This document shows, piece by piece, positions 35,538-47,146 of a DNA stretch of 64,000 bases. The stretch comes from Artemisia argyi (Eukaryota > Streptophyta > Magnoliopsida > Asterales > Asteraceae). Within the stretch, counting starts at the first letter, position 1, and the number at the start of each line of letters is the position of its first letter. The stretch is taken from positions 141,259,505-141,323,504 of the forward strand of contig CM060706.1 of NCBI GenBank assembly GCA_030686995.1, written 5' to 3'. Both the position numbers and the translations under genes were made by a program. The notes under the pieces are model-generated. The model was not told the DNA's origin, searched no databases, and was given only the letters and a program-made list of their open reading frames with translations.

Positions 35538-36200
35538 GCTGGATTCTCGAGTCTTTTTCGGCGTGAATTGAAATAAAAATCAAGGAAAAGTAAAGAAAAA
35601 AAGTAGAAAGAAAATAAAATCCCTTTTTTGTTTTACGTGTAATAACACTAACTAAATCATCACCAAAACAGTGTAATAATACAACCAACATCACAATCCA
35701 AATATACTCTTTTTAAACACAAATATACCTTACTAAAACCTCAATCACACACGCAACCACAACCCCACAACTCGGTTGTCTGAACGACTGAGTTTCCTAC
35801 CAAAACATCACCTAAGACGTGTGTGTAAAAGGTGACGCTAATAGAGTTGAACACGTGTTTGAGGTGCCTCCTAAATGAAAGACGCGTCTTGCGTCTCTTA
35901 CTACCACCATTCTTTTAGTTATGCCTTTTAATCATATGTAGACAATATATAACACATGAGATTGGAAAAATGTTATATTAGTTATTTTAGAATAAATAAT
36001 TTTGGCGTATATTAATTTCCTTCCAAATACGCACATATATGCATGGAAATTTTCAGGGAAAAAACCATAAAATTTTCCCAACATTTTCTTTCACTTTTCT
36101 CTCTTTTTCGTGCTAGAAAAAATTGAGAACACAGTAGTTTTTCAGTTTCTTTTCATTTTATACCTTTTCTTTTCAAGAAAAACTAGCGAAAATAGTGTAA
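35538..36200. mobile_element. Diverged relative of Tourist-like MITE A
   Basis: Shares TTCTCGAG near the left end, AAGTAAAGAAAA-rich sequence, TTCCTTCCAAAT followed by an AAATTTT/GGAAAAAAC segment, and GAGAACACAGTAGTTTTTC with 25714-26203. The ends are too diverged to fix exactly. Confidence 0.5.
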
Positions 36201-36865
36201 GGAAAAAACAACTTGGTTTGTATATGTATATACATCTTTGAAAATTGTATTAATCAAATTTGAAAGAATGAAGCATATACATATTTATTAGCTAGGTGGT
36301 TTAGATTCTATTCGAGGTTTAAACATTTCTTGATCGAAGTAGTAGATTAACGTAAGAGTAGGTAGCAAACTTTATTTAATTGATGTTCACCTTGAGCTTG
36401 AGCATCATTATGAAACAGGAAGTGTGATTTGAATTCAAGGTTAGTAACATGCATGAAATGTATCTCGGATGGAGTTTGAGCATTCTTAATACATATTTAC
36501 ACCTAGTCTTAGCGCTGCAAAAACAAGCTTAAGGATGGTACGATTTCGTTTGGTTGGTGAAATCATAAATTGTCGGTGAAATCATCAACTAAGATTGATT
36601 GGACAAAACTAGAAATCGGGCTATGTTAGGTGAGTTAATCAACGTATTTTAGTTCAGTTGTCTTGAAATAAGGATATACATCAGTCTTTTCTTAATACAA
36701 CACATAAATCTTAGACTTGGTGTAATTAGGATCGGATACATAATTGTCACTTCAAAGTCACATTAGTTTTACCAGAAACCCCTTATAGTGATCGGCAAAT
36801 CAACCACACAAACATATATCACCGCCGTTCAAAAAAAAAAAAAAAAAAAAAAAATAATAATAATA

Positions 36866-36902
<37 letters not shown>

Positions 36903-37880
36903 ACATATGTATAAACATACCCCATCACGCTTACACACGATAATTAAACTTTTATTTAGTCGTGAGAACGACAAAATCTTCTTCAAAACGGGTGCATATG
37001 GGAGGAATTGTAATAAGCCTTAACGCGTAGCTAGAGGGTTGCACGCGTGGTGCAACTCTCTATTACGTCCAATCTCGATTAGTATTCAGTAACACACCTG
37101 TGAGAACATCATTCAACGTAATGATCATAAAAACTTAATAGCTTGGTGCATCTTACCTTATGCTGATAGATAAAACAACTTTTACACCTTCATTTGTTTT
37201 TTAAGAGTACTATGTTGGAGCAACCTTCACGATTCACGCTATTTTTCAGAGTATCGATCAGTTGATATCTCAACATAGCTTCAATACACAAAGTTCAGCT
37301 TGTTTATTGTTTTCATCTTATTATCAATACCATCAATAATGCTCAACTTAAATAGTTAAATGATCATATATAGTTTATAAGCATCGTCGTCAAATTGCTT
37401 CAATTTGATCATTCTTCCAAATCATAGAAATCGTACACATAGATGCAATGAATGATTGGCGTCGTGCATAAATAATTGCTCATGTGGTATTTCAAATGAA
37501 AAACGTACACATTAATTTCTAAACATGTCTATCATATGGGACGGTGCTCAACTGAATGCGATGTGTGCATGTAACAAATTTACCTCTTTTAGGCCTACTT
37601 GGATATGCCCTATAGGCTGCAACATTTTATTTTTAGTATCGACACGCATATACTAAAATACTTAATAACAATAATGATAAGTCAATGCTAATGGTAAGGT
37701 TGTTAGCATTAGCCTAAAGATGAGTTTTTGCACCTACTGCATTAGTTCATTAACGCATGTGATTGACAATTTCTTTTCCATCATCTTCACCATTAAGTCT
37801 TCACATGTCACAATCACAATTATATTCGTAAGCACATTTTTAGTCTCGGTAGCATCGTCGACGCAAAGCGGCGGTCACAT
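36201..37880. other. Intergenic, A-rich microsatellite only
   Basis: No gene recognised. A long A tract broken by (AAT)n lies at 36831-36899. The rest shows no structure. Confidence 0.5.
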
Positions 37881-37882
37881 TT

Positions 37883-38340
37883 AGAGTGCGTTTGTTTTTA
37901 AAAAAAAAAGTGTTGCTAGCCCTCATAATCTCACCAATAAGGACTGGGCAGACGTTTTGCTTGTTTGTTTATTTATTTATTTATTTTTTTTTTAGTCAAA
38001 CCCAGTTAGACATATAAAATCTTATTCAGTAAGAGGTGGGCACATGTCTTACTGCCTCTTACTCGATAAGATATTAAAGACTGATGTTAATATAATATAT
38101 TTGATGTTTATTAATTATTTTATATTTATGATAAAAAGTCTTGTTTCATATTTAAATAAATTGCAAAAATAAACACTTAAAATCATTCGAACAATTATAC
38201 AAAAGTAAATAACATTATTTTATTCAGATTTAGAATTTATAACCACCTTTTATTGATATAATGTGTTAGTCAGATTTATATCTAAAACATATTAATAAAA
38301 CAAAGACACCTTTAATTTTTTTTTTTTTTCTTAAAAACAA
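37883..38340. mobile_element. Possible MITE with GAGTGCGTTTGTTTTT ends
   Basis: GTGCGTTTGTTTTTAA at the left is answered by CTTAAAAACAAACTCGTA at the right. The interior has no frame. No target duplication was resolved. Confidence 0.4.
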
Positions 38341-38388
38341 ACTCGTATCGACGATCATACCAAATCCAGTTGAGGAATGTTTACAAAA

Positions 38389-38530
38389 GAGAAGTACTAG
38401 ACTCACTCACATTTTACAAAATTTCTCTCACACAATGAGGTGGCATGCATCTTAGCCTCTTATGTGAGAGAATTAATTGATCAAGTGAGAGCATTGGGTG
38501 GCTAAGATGCGAGTGAGTCTAGCACTCCTC
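38389..38530. mobile_element. Mutator-like MITE, 142 bp
   Basis: Inverted ends GAGAAGTACTAGACTCACTC and, from the right, GAGGAGTGCTAGACTCACTC. A perfect 9 bp target duplication, TTTACAAAA, is at 38380-38388 and 38531-38539. Nine-base duplication is the Mutator signature. Confidence 0.88.
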
Positions 38531-38964
38531 TTTACAAAAAGCGCGGATAGGAACACACTTGTGTCGACCTGGTTAATGTTGACAAAAGGCTTTCACTAAT
38601 AGGGTCCACAGCCACGTGAACCGGATCAGGGTCAGCCCTTTACTTTCCGTCGTTTAGCTTAGCTGGCGGGCCCATTTAATTGTGAACCTTCATACGTGGC
38701 GATTAATTGTGGTTGCCATTTGTCAAGTAGGTCAACCATAAGTCAGCTTCTTATCATGGTCCTTCGATATACATGGCTGTATTTTAAACACATCTCGTCT
38801 AGTTAAACACGTTTCTAGCTTTTTCCTATCATTCTTTCTTTCTTGTGTTCCATTTGACCCCTTGTACTTTTCATTATATTACGTGAAAATGTACTGTAGT
38901 TTCTTTTATCGACGTGGAAATATACTTAACGTGTTACTACTTTTTTTACTTCTGTCAAGTAGAG

Positions 38965-39265
38965 GTGAGCATATAGGATCGTGGATCGGACCGAATCGAG
39001 AAACCAGACCGGATCGAACCTTTTTTAGTCCGGTCCTCGTTTCACATTTTATCTCAAGTTTGGTCTTCGGTCTGATTCGGTCTGGACCGGTCTTACATAC
39101 AATTGACCAATAATGCTTTCTCGGACCAGATCGATCAAAGGATCAGACCGGACCGGACCGAACACATTCGGTCCGATCCTAAGTCCGTGGTTTTGGTTTT
39201 GTTCGGTCCCAATTCGGTCCGGTCTTTGTCGATCTGGTCCGGTTTTCGGACCGTGATCAGCACTA
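38965..39265. repeat. GGTCCGGTC / GACCGGACC fold-back repeat
   Basis: Dense alternating GGACCGGACC, GGTCCGATC and CGGTCCGGTC motifs starting after GTGAGCATATAGGATCG. Same architectural style as the repeats at 18370 and 62664 but a different core. Non-coding. Confidence 0.6.
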
Positions 39266-39554
39266 CTGTGAAGCGATCGATCTATTTTTTGTGCTTTTTA
39301 TATATTGTACCTTTGAATTTCGTTTACTAATTTGTATTTTATAACTATATATCGACATTCAAAAGTGTGAAAGCACACAAAAAGAAGGCTATATAAAACT
39401 CGAAAAAATATTCGATTAGCTACATTCCCAAATAATTTTTGTTTTTGTTAGTTGTCATTCTTATCTTCAAATCTTTCTAAATCGCTACCTAGATCCATAT
39501 CATGAGTTATGACATGACAAATTTATCACTAGTTACATATCTAATAACTAAACA

Positions 39555-39906
39555 TCTTTTATATAATAAAACAAAATCACAAGTGGGGACTTTTTCATTT
39601 TCAAAAAACTAAACCATACCTTATTTAGTAATAATATTATTTAAAAAAAAATTATTTTCTTATTAAGTAACATTTTATATTTATCCATAACATAAGTAGA
39701 AGATAAATACAAAAAATATAAATAAGATGCAATTAACAATAGGATTAAAATTTTTAAATAATTATCTTTAATAATAAAAACTATAATTAAAAATTATAAA
39801 TCAAACAAAACAAAGATTAAATTATTTGTTTTTTAATAAATAAAAATATATGATTTAAAAAATTTAATAAAAAAAAAACTCGCGCGTGCGCGGGCATTAT
39901 AACTAG
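39555..39906 (+). mobile_element. Short non-autonomous Helitron, 352 bp
   Basis: Starts TCTTTTATATAATAAAAC after A, and ends with a CGCGCGTGCGCG hairpin, nine bases of AT-rich spacer, and CTAG followed by T. These are the 5' TC and 3' hairpin-CTRR signatures of Helitrons, inserted between A and T. No coding capacity. Confidence 0.75.
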
Positions 39907-39973
39907 TAGACTTGTATAAAACAAGAAAAGCTTTGTACACGAGTAATTTACAAGAACAAGTTTGGCACCGGTG

Positions 39974-39996
39974 CGACGCGTTGCGGCGGGGCGTCG
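39974..39996. repeat. GC palindrome CGACGCGTTGCGGCGG
   Basis: On the minus strand it reads CGCCGCAACGCG, the core also present at 5885 and 12752. A possible decayed Helitron end; no CTRR was found. Confidence 0.4.
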
Positions 39997-40095
39997 TAGT
40001 TGGCCTTATTTTTTTTTAACTGGTTATCGTTTGCAGGACCGCTAAAGCTCGTAAGCCCTTTCTTATAGTAAAATAACATATTTACACAAACTTAC

Positions 40096-40345
40096 ACTTG
40101 ACGCAGGTTTGTGAGATTAGCAATAACCCCTGGTAACATTCCTGATAAACGTTGGCTAGGAGCTCCCCTGTAACATAAATCAATATGTCTTTTACATAAC
40201 AACACTTAAAAAATACAAAATTTTATGATAAAAGCTTATATATAACAATAAAAATATAACTTACAAGCCAGTGACAAGATTATCAGGTGAGCAAGTAATC
40301 ATAGCCCAGCTACAAGGATCAATAGAATTCTCATCCCTGTTGCTA
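40096..40345 (-). pseudogene. Fragment of an LRR receptor-like kinase (subfamily II)
   Basis: Two exons of the ectodomain are visible. Exon 1 part, 40345-40265, reads NRDENSIDPCSWAMITCSPD then NLVTGL. The next exon, 40167-40096, is exactly 72 bp and reads GAPSQRLSGMLPGVIANLTN then LRQ. This matches the NIK/SERK-type receptors (NWDENSVDPCSWAMVTCS..., GAPSQ-LSG-L), whose LRRs are encoded by 72 bp phase-2 exons. Both splice sites are intact. The conserved Trp in NWDEN is Arg here, and no signal peptide exon, further LRR exon or kinase domain is found nearby. It is a fragment, probably transposon-captured or left by deletion. A Helitron ends 190 bp away. Confidence 0.75.
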
Positions 40346-40774
40346 AATCTGATTACCTGGTATCCTGAAATAATCTTCCAAAACTTGTTCCCACCTGTCG
40401 CTGCCCTCTTTCCCATTGCATTTTTCACCACAATTAGCTTAATGTAGACCCATAGGTTAATGTCGCCACAATTAGCCTAATTCGGCTATGTGAATTTGTC
40501 GTACGAAAGTCAGTCCCGGGAACTTCATTTCCAATAGGTCTCGACCTGCATAGCATACAAAGATTACATTACGGACTCCTAGTGTTGGTATGAGGGCTAT
40601 CAGACAACTTTCAACAATCCGAATGGACGATAACATAACCTATAATGCATTATGTATTTAGAATTCATGTTTTACATTATGTTGAGCTCATCAACAATAG
40701 TGACCATCTGTTTTCTCTTTCACATACTCAAAGAAAATCATATGCATGTATTAGCTGAAATCAGTAGACACATC

Positions 40775-41226
40775 CTACAGTCTGCATCTACTTGTCCAAG
40801 GGTATCCATGTTTATTCAACAGCCTTAGGGCTTTTTCTTCAATATCCCGGATCCTGTAAATGATTATAATCCAAGAAAATGGAAACTTAATAAGCAAATG
40901 TCACTCATAATCCAAAAAATTTCAGGTAAAGGACTGTCGGTCAACATCTATGCTACGAAAATCGACATCCAATACCAACAAAATAAACAAAAATGCAATA
41001 AATATAACTACTTACCTAAATTGATTTCGGTTTTAGGTGAGAAGCCTGAATTAGCGAACGTGAACACCCTGAAATTTTCGGTATTCAGATTTATGTCAAT
41101 ATTCAACGCAACTCATCTGTAGTATACTATCTTAACATAGTCTAAGCAGAGAAAGTTGTACCTGTCCATCAAAACGCTCAAGTTTCGCTTCTAATTGCAG
41201 CCTATCTTCGCCACGATTGATGACAC
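40775..41226 (-). other. Two unidentified exon-like segments
   Basis: Minus-strand segments 41226-41162 (VINRGEDRLQLEAKLERFDG) and 40853-40775 (IRDIEEKALRLLNKHGYPWT, then TAG) are coding-like and have AG acceptors; the first has a GT donor. Their phases do not join directly. They may be pieces of one captured gene with an exon missing. No family recognised. Confidence 0.3.
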
Positions 41227-41762
41227 CTATATAAAAATGCTCATATAAGTAGATAAGTCTAAAACTAAGCCTACAGTTAAGCCGAAATCAAATAAGGTTA
41301 AACAAACACCCCTTGCGACGTAGTCAACACAGCACAACCAAATGAAACGCGCAACCGGCAACCAAAATATCTATATCTATTATAGTTGATGGCATGCACG
41401 ATCGCAAAAAACAGGTTGTGAACAAAGTTTATAACCAACCCCAAATCCTAAAAACCCACAAACAACTCAAATATCAACAAAATTATAGCATACCATATTT
41501 TGACAGCTTCAATATCACAAAACTTCAACAAATAGCTGTAATCGATCACTACCCCCAACCAATCGGTTTGAACACTTGTTGGTATCATCTGGCTCAACGG
41601 CTCTTTTTCACTTCATGATCAACCTTAAAGATCCTGAAAATCAACAACCCAAGTGATCAATTACACAAATAAACTTAAATTCCAACTAATCAAAACATAA
41701 AACTAAAAACCCCAATTTTTTTATATATAAATCTGAAGTACCTATATATATATATATATATA

Positions 41763-41804
<42 letters not shown>

Positions 41805-42160
41805 CTATAATTGAAGAAGCGATGGTGGTCGTATATGCCGGAGAAATCTAGAACCGTCTCCTTTATCCTTTATGGCAACTCCCAATCTTACTTAAACCCG
41901 TAATCCGCCATCACCACCACAAGGGAAGTAATCGATCTTGAAGCTCACCACTGGAAGTTTGATGATGGAGGGTTTGCTAATTTCTAGTTTGATGATGAGG
42001 CGGTGTTATTATAACGTTAAAAAAAGCCATTGGATTGGGTCTTAGCTAGTAGGCCAAACAAAAAAAAAAACGCGAGAAGCCCAAGTGGCATCGAAACGGC
42101 GTCGTTCATGTTTCAATTTAATATATATAGTAATTATATACAAATACAATATTTTCACAA
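41227..42160. other. Unassigned, with short microsatellites
   Basis: Holds a (TA)n and A-run at 41744-41802. The part at 41820-42000 resembles a plant 5' leader on the minus strand but no gene follows convincingly. Confidence 0.35.
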
Positions 42161-42168
42161 AATTTTTA

Positions 42169-42326
42169 CCCCGTCAAAAATATAAGTCCTCTTTAACTTT
42201 TTTTTTCAACTTTAATCTTAACTAATTTTTTTTCGTGTTATGTAATACTTGATGAAAAGTATGCCAATAAAAATAATTTAAAACACGGTCCATTTATATT
42301 TTTGACATCAAATATTATGTAATACG

Positions 42327-42372
<46 letters not shown>

Positions 42373-42424
42373 AAAATTGCAAAAAAAAGAGTCAAAAAGT
42401 ACTTATATTTTGGAATGGAAGAAG
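42169..42424. mobile_element. Degenerate Stowaway MITE, 256 bp
   Basis: CCCCGTCAAAAATATAAGTCC at the left and GTACTTATATTTTGGAATGG at the right, flanked by TA. Shares the interior TCAACTTTAATCTTAACTA with Stowaway copies elsewhere in the window. An A-run of about 40 bp has grown inside it. Confidence 0.65.
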
Positions 42425-43215
42425 TATAATGCAGAAAAGAATTCATGTGATGCAGGTGATATATTCTGAAAATCTCTAGGTTCATCATTGTTCTTTCATA
42501 ATTCTTTGATTTGATTTACATAATCTATACGTTCTTTTTGGCAAAATTGTTTATTAGTAAATAACTGAAAAAAAGAGACAAGACAACCTTAACATTTGAA
42601 TAATTGATAATCAAAGGTTAAGTACAAATGTATAGGGTGTGTCAAGTTGTAATTAGTCAACTTTCATATTTGTGACCCAATTTAACAGTTTATTTCCCCC
42701 CAATGAAAGCAAACTACAATACAACATTAATTTTCTAGATTTTACGTCTTATTCAATTTATAGTAATCGTTTTTGATATCTATAATAGTAAGCAATAGTG
42801 TGAATGCCGTTTTTTCTACAGTTTTGTCATAGTTTGATATTTGGACTAAGCTTATGTACATCAAATCGATATTATATTGTTTGAATGAAAACGACACGTA
42901 CTTTGTAAGTATTCTATCTTGTTCTAACCTTATAATTAAGTTGATATTTCATCTAATATGAGTTACGTCTATACTCAAAAGCTGACACAAAAATGTTTCG
43001 TGCATAAGGTCTAACTGGCAAAACTAGTGAAGAACTACGAGCACTAATGTACTTGATAAGAAATTTCATAAAACTCAACATTACATTTAGATTAGAAGAA
43101 AGATTTAAATGAAAAATTGCAAAAATGGTAAGAGCACGACGAGTGCTAAATTATAGAAAATAACGAGAAAAAGGGTTCAGGGTAGTTGAATATCCATATA
43201 TATAGCTAGAATCGC
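42425..43215. other. Intergenic, nothing recognised
   Basis: No frame or repeat of note; probably the 3' flank of the KIN-like gene. Confidence 0.5.
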
Positions 43216-43670
43216 TTATTTGTTCGTCCCAGTTGCATTCTTCACTGCCTCAGCCACGTCTTGTGCCTTTTCCTTCACCTGTTGTCCAACCTGCATAAAA
43301 GTTCATTTCGATAAATATAAATAAAGCCAAATCACTCTCTATCTCTTGTGAGTTTTGAGATATACTTATAGTCATTGTAAGAGTGTAAAGGATACAATAT
43401 CAATACAATGCAACAACAAAATACAGAGGTCTCGTGTTCTTATATCTTAACTAGAAACTATACCTGTAACCTGTTGCACTGACTCCTGGGCAGATTGTGC
43501 AACATTGCTAGCTTTGTCCATCAATTGGCTGCCTTTTTCCTGACATCCAAAGAAGCTCAACAATACTGCATACATAACATTACTTATATCAGGCTATTAG
43601 ACAAATTAGAATTAACCTCGGCTTGAGCCTTGGTTTGTCCAGCTTGGAACGATGCGCTTTGGGAGTTGTC
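43216..43670 (-). CDS. KIN1/KIN2-like small stress protein, start codon not found
   Basis: Three exons on the minus strand encode a small hydrophilic, Ala/Gln/Lys-rich protein of the KIN/COR6.6 type (cold-, ABA- and drought-induced, LEA-like). Exons: 43670-43617 (DNSQSASFQAGQTKAQAE), 43539-43471 (EKGSQLMDKASNVAQSAQES then VQQ), and 43290-43216 (VGQQVKEKAQDVAEAVKNAT then GTNK, TAA). All junctions are phase 0 with GT-AG ends. Family members start two or three residues before DNSQ-like sequence, but the codons here are AAT AAG before GAC, and no in-frame ATG exists upstream before the frame closes. Either the start was lost, an upstream exon supplies it, or the assembly has an error. The body is well conserved, so the loss would be recent. 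Confidence 0.75.
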
Positions 43671-44520
43671 CTTATTGTACTTGTGAAAATGTTGTTTGTT
43701 GTTATATGTGACTAATATGAATGTTAATAAGGCAAATAGATTGTGGTGATTGAAAGTACTTTGCAACCGGGGTGCGTTATATATTGTTTATAAGATCAAA
43801 CCAACGTTTGACGAATTTCTATATTTAGAAAACAGTTACACGCATTTTTCGGTTGTTCATGGCTACATGCACTTGCGGAGATTGAATCTGGAATGGCTGT
43901 TATCTATTTTTAGAAGTCGATGCTTCTTTACACTTTAATATCTATTTTCAAATCTATAAAACAAAAAGGTAGCGTTTAGCTTAAAGTGCTTTATATTTTC
44001 TTGAAGATTGTAACTGAAAAAGAAGTCGTATACGAGTACACTATGCGATTAAGCAAGAACTCATTAGAAACTATGTTGAAATGGAAAAATGTGAAGTCTT
44101 GTCATAGTCGTTACTCGTAATGAACGAAATGATAAAAAATGTTAGTACATTTTTCTCATAATAAATTTCCTCGATCATTATCAGTCACACAACTCTTCGT
44201 TAGAAATAAAAAATTTATAGATAAATATCTAATAATTTATCCGACTTGACATATTTTCGGTTTATTTACACCGAATTTTTAACTTTTCTATACAATATAC
44301 GAACTTTTAATTATCCATATTGTGTGTATCACTCGTCTGGATTATTTAGACCACTGGTCCGGACCAATTAGGACCATTTAGGATCAATGGTATGGACTGG
44401 GCTTTTTAGGATCGGGTTTTTGCCTTCTGGGCCTAGAACAAGTCCTATGCTTTAATCCACCATCTATGCACCTTCGCACACAACAGGAATAACTAACAGT
44501 TAGTTGTTTTTTTTTTTTTT
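43671..44520. other. Upstream region of the KIN-like gene
   Basis: No recognised gene. A T-run lies at 44506-44520, immediately before the inverted-repeat element. Confidence 0.45.
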
Positions 44521-45986
44521 GAGTTAAGTACATTTTTGGTCCTTGTGGTTTGCCGGGTATAACACTTTTAGTCCAATAGTTTCAAAAATCCCGGATCCTG
44601 TCCTGAAATGAAACACCCGTAACGGGTTTGGTCCATTTTCCGTTGACTGTTAGTTTGACTCGTTAAAAAAACATGAAATGACTAAAATGCCCTAATTTTA
44701 ATAGTGAAAATAACTAAAATACCCTCCATTTATTATTTCTTTTTCTTATATTATTATTAAACACAACCCAACCTTCCATCTTCACCACCACACACCCAAA
44801 CATATCATCTTCTCACCAACAAACATCATTTTGTTCAAAACCAGAATTATCACCAAAACAACAAATCAACAAACCAAAACCAACCAACCTATCCAAAAAA
44901 CCAAATTAAAACACAAAAAACATCTTCATCATCAATAATCATATTTTAAACCAACCCAACCCAAAACAACTTCATCTTGACCTTCATCATCACACTATAA
45001 AAAACCCTACGATAATTTGGTGCGGATACGGTTACAAGTTGTCGGTTCGCAAATAACTCGTATCCATCTTCTACAACTTCCATCACAATATACATCAAAC
45101 ATAACAAACAAATCAAGATCCCTAAAAAAAACTTTCTTACGGAGTATTTAGATACACACTAGTACCCACACCCACCCACTATTTTTATACCATTTTTCAT
45201 ATACACGCATAAACACATCGCATAGACATAATCAAACACCAAAAAAAAAATCAATCTTCTTCAAACCCACCACCAACCCGCTTCCCGGATCTAACCACCA
45301 CACCACCACCCGCCATTTTCTTGATTCATTTTCAAAATTAGAAAAACCCAAACACTCCTAATCATCTTTTCCAGTTTGTATAATTAAAACCAGTTACTCA
45401 TTGATTAGATCCATTATAACAAATACATATTCGATTTGTGATTCATAAATGTAGAAGAAAAAACCCATCTAGTAAAATACAATCATAAACCTTATATTCA
45501 TCTTCTCCTTCACCCATATCACACTACTAAATCACACACACACACACATACGTTGGATGATGTTATTGATGGTAATGTTCATGTCACGGATTCAAACAAA
45601 GTGTAGAGTAAATCCACACAGATTCAAACACACGCATATAAACACAGAGATGTGTGTGTTGCCGCTGAGATTGGTTGTTGTGGTGTTCAAAGGTCAAGAG
45701 AGAAAAAATTGAAAGAGAGATATAGATGAGAGGGTGAAGAGAGAGAGAGATAAAGAGTACTATTATATTTTTGTCTGTGTTTGTGTGAAAAGAAGGATAT
45801 GAGTGAGTAGTTACGTAAAATAACCAATTTACCCTTTCATTTAACAGTCAAACTAACGGTGTTACTAAAACTGGACCAAACCTGTTACGGGTGTTTCATT
45901 TCAGGACAGGATCCGGGATTTTTGAAACTATTGGACTAAAAGTGTTATACCCGGCAAACCACAAGGACCAAAAATGTACTTAACTC
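44521..45986. mobile_element. Non-autonomous element with 115 bp terminal inverted repeats
   Basis: 44521-44635 and the complement of 45872-45986 match over 115 bp with a single mismatch. The ends read GAGTTAAGTACATTTTTGGT. The interior is CA-rich, with (AC)n and (GA)n stretches, and has no transposase. T-runs on both sides hide the target duplication. Long near-identical TIRs suggest a Mutator-like element and recent or conversion-maintained movement. Confidence 0.85.
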
Positions 45987-46136
45987 TTCTTTTTTTTTTT
46001 TTTCTGTTTTTTTTTTAATTATTTATTATTATTTTTTTAAGTATAAATAAAAGTTAGTATATTTAATATAGAAGAATTAAAAGTTCAGTCTAGGTAAAAG
46101 TAAAATGTGTCAATGTTGGATTACATTTTTAGATGG

Positions 46137-46226
46137 TGATCTCAAATATTTATTCCTTTTCTGTATAATTTTATTTTTAGATGTTCATCTCAAATATTTA
46201 TTCCTTTTCTGTATAATTTTAAGGAG
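46137..46226. repeat. Tandem duplication of about 48 bp
   Basis: A unit containing CTCAAATATTTATTCCTTTT occurs twice, starting near 46140 and 46188. Confidence 0.8.
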
Positions 46227-46230
46227 TTAA

Positions 46231-46400
46231 TTTCAGATCCACGTCAGCTTTATGTTCAAATAAGTTATTACTTTGCCCACGTCAGCTTTATGTTCAAATA
46301 AGTTACTCAACTTTGCGATTTTGTTATTATTTTGTCCACGTCAGCTTTATGTTCAAATAAGTTACTCAACTTTGCGATTTTGTTCGTCTAAGTTACTGAA
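46231..46400. repeat. Three tandem copies around CCACGTCAGCTTTATGTTCA
   Basis: The motif is at about 46231, 46278 and 46336, with AAATAAGTTACTCAACTTTG following. An inverted relative (CAAAGTTCAGTAACTTATTT) is at 56390-56600 on the far side of the retrotransposon, so the copia element probably jumped into a fold-back element of this type. Confidence 0.75.
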
Positions 46401-46642
46401 GCTTTTTTTTTTTTTCTTTTTTTTTAATTGGGGTTACTAATATATATTTGACAACTACAAAAATCATCCATGTGGTTTGTAAAAATTGCAAGAATCATCC
46501 CTATCTCAAACGTTCAGCATTAAACATCCCTAAGTCCACAAACGTTCAGCAATAATCATCCCTGAGCACTAACGTCGTTAGTTTTACCCGTTAAGTGTTA
46601 AAATAAAATTTGCCCGTTAGTCCATCCGTTAATATTTTTTGC

Positions 46643-46647
46643 ACTGT
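46643..46647. repeat. Target site duplication ACTGT (left)
   Basis: ACTGT immediately before the 5' LTR is repeated at 55640-55644 immediately after the 3' LTR. Five bases is normal for Ty1/copia. Confidence 0.95.
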
Positions 46648-47038
46648 TGTTGACATAAATAATGCCTAAAAAACATTATTAAGTTTTTATCAATATCTCT
46701 ATGTTTTGATCATTACAAAATATAACCTCAAAGAACTAAAACTTATGACATAAACAAGTATTTGGTGATTAATATTTCTCTTTACATCCAAATCACTTAA
46801 GGTATGAATAAACAAAGTGTTTAGTGCAATGTATGATCAAAGGGGTATTTAATTAACTAATACAAAGTTTATTTAATTATATAATCTTATTATATATTTT
46901 TGAAAAACACTTTTGGTAATAAGGAAAAATGTTTTAATCATACTAAATATATGATTTCAAATATTTAACCAAAATCAGTTAGTTTTTCACCAAATAAACT
47001 TTCCCCACTAAAAGACAAAGTTTCTGGCCGTTTCAGCT

Positions 47039-47112
47039 GGGCGGCCCCCTTAATTATAAAGGGCGGTCCCCTTAAAATTAAGGGGACCGGCCATGATTTA
47101 AGGGGACCGGCC
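47039..47112. promoter_or_regulatory. Palindrome block upstream of the LTR TATA box
   Basis: Two CCCCTTAA units followed by two TTAAGGGGACCGGCC units can fold into a stem (GGTCCCCTTAA paired with TTAAGGGGACC). It ends 26 bp before TATAAATA. Clustered palindromes in this place are known for Sirevirus LTRs and are thought to act in transcription. Confidence 0.75.
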
Positions 47113-47138
47113 ACGCTCCTCTGTCAGAAACTTTTGCC

Positions 47139-47146
47139 TATAAATA
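47139..47146 (+). promoter_or_regulatory. LTR TATA box (TATAAATA)
   Basis: Perfect TATAAATA between the palindrome block and the presumed R region. The same box is in the 3' LTR at 54819. Confidence 0.8.
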
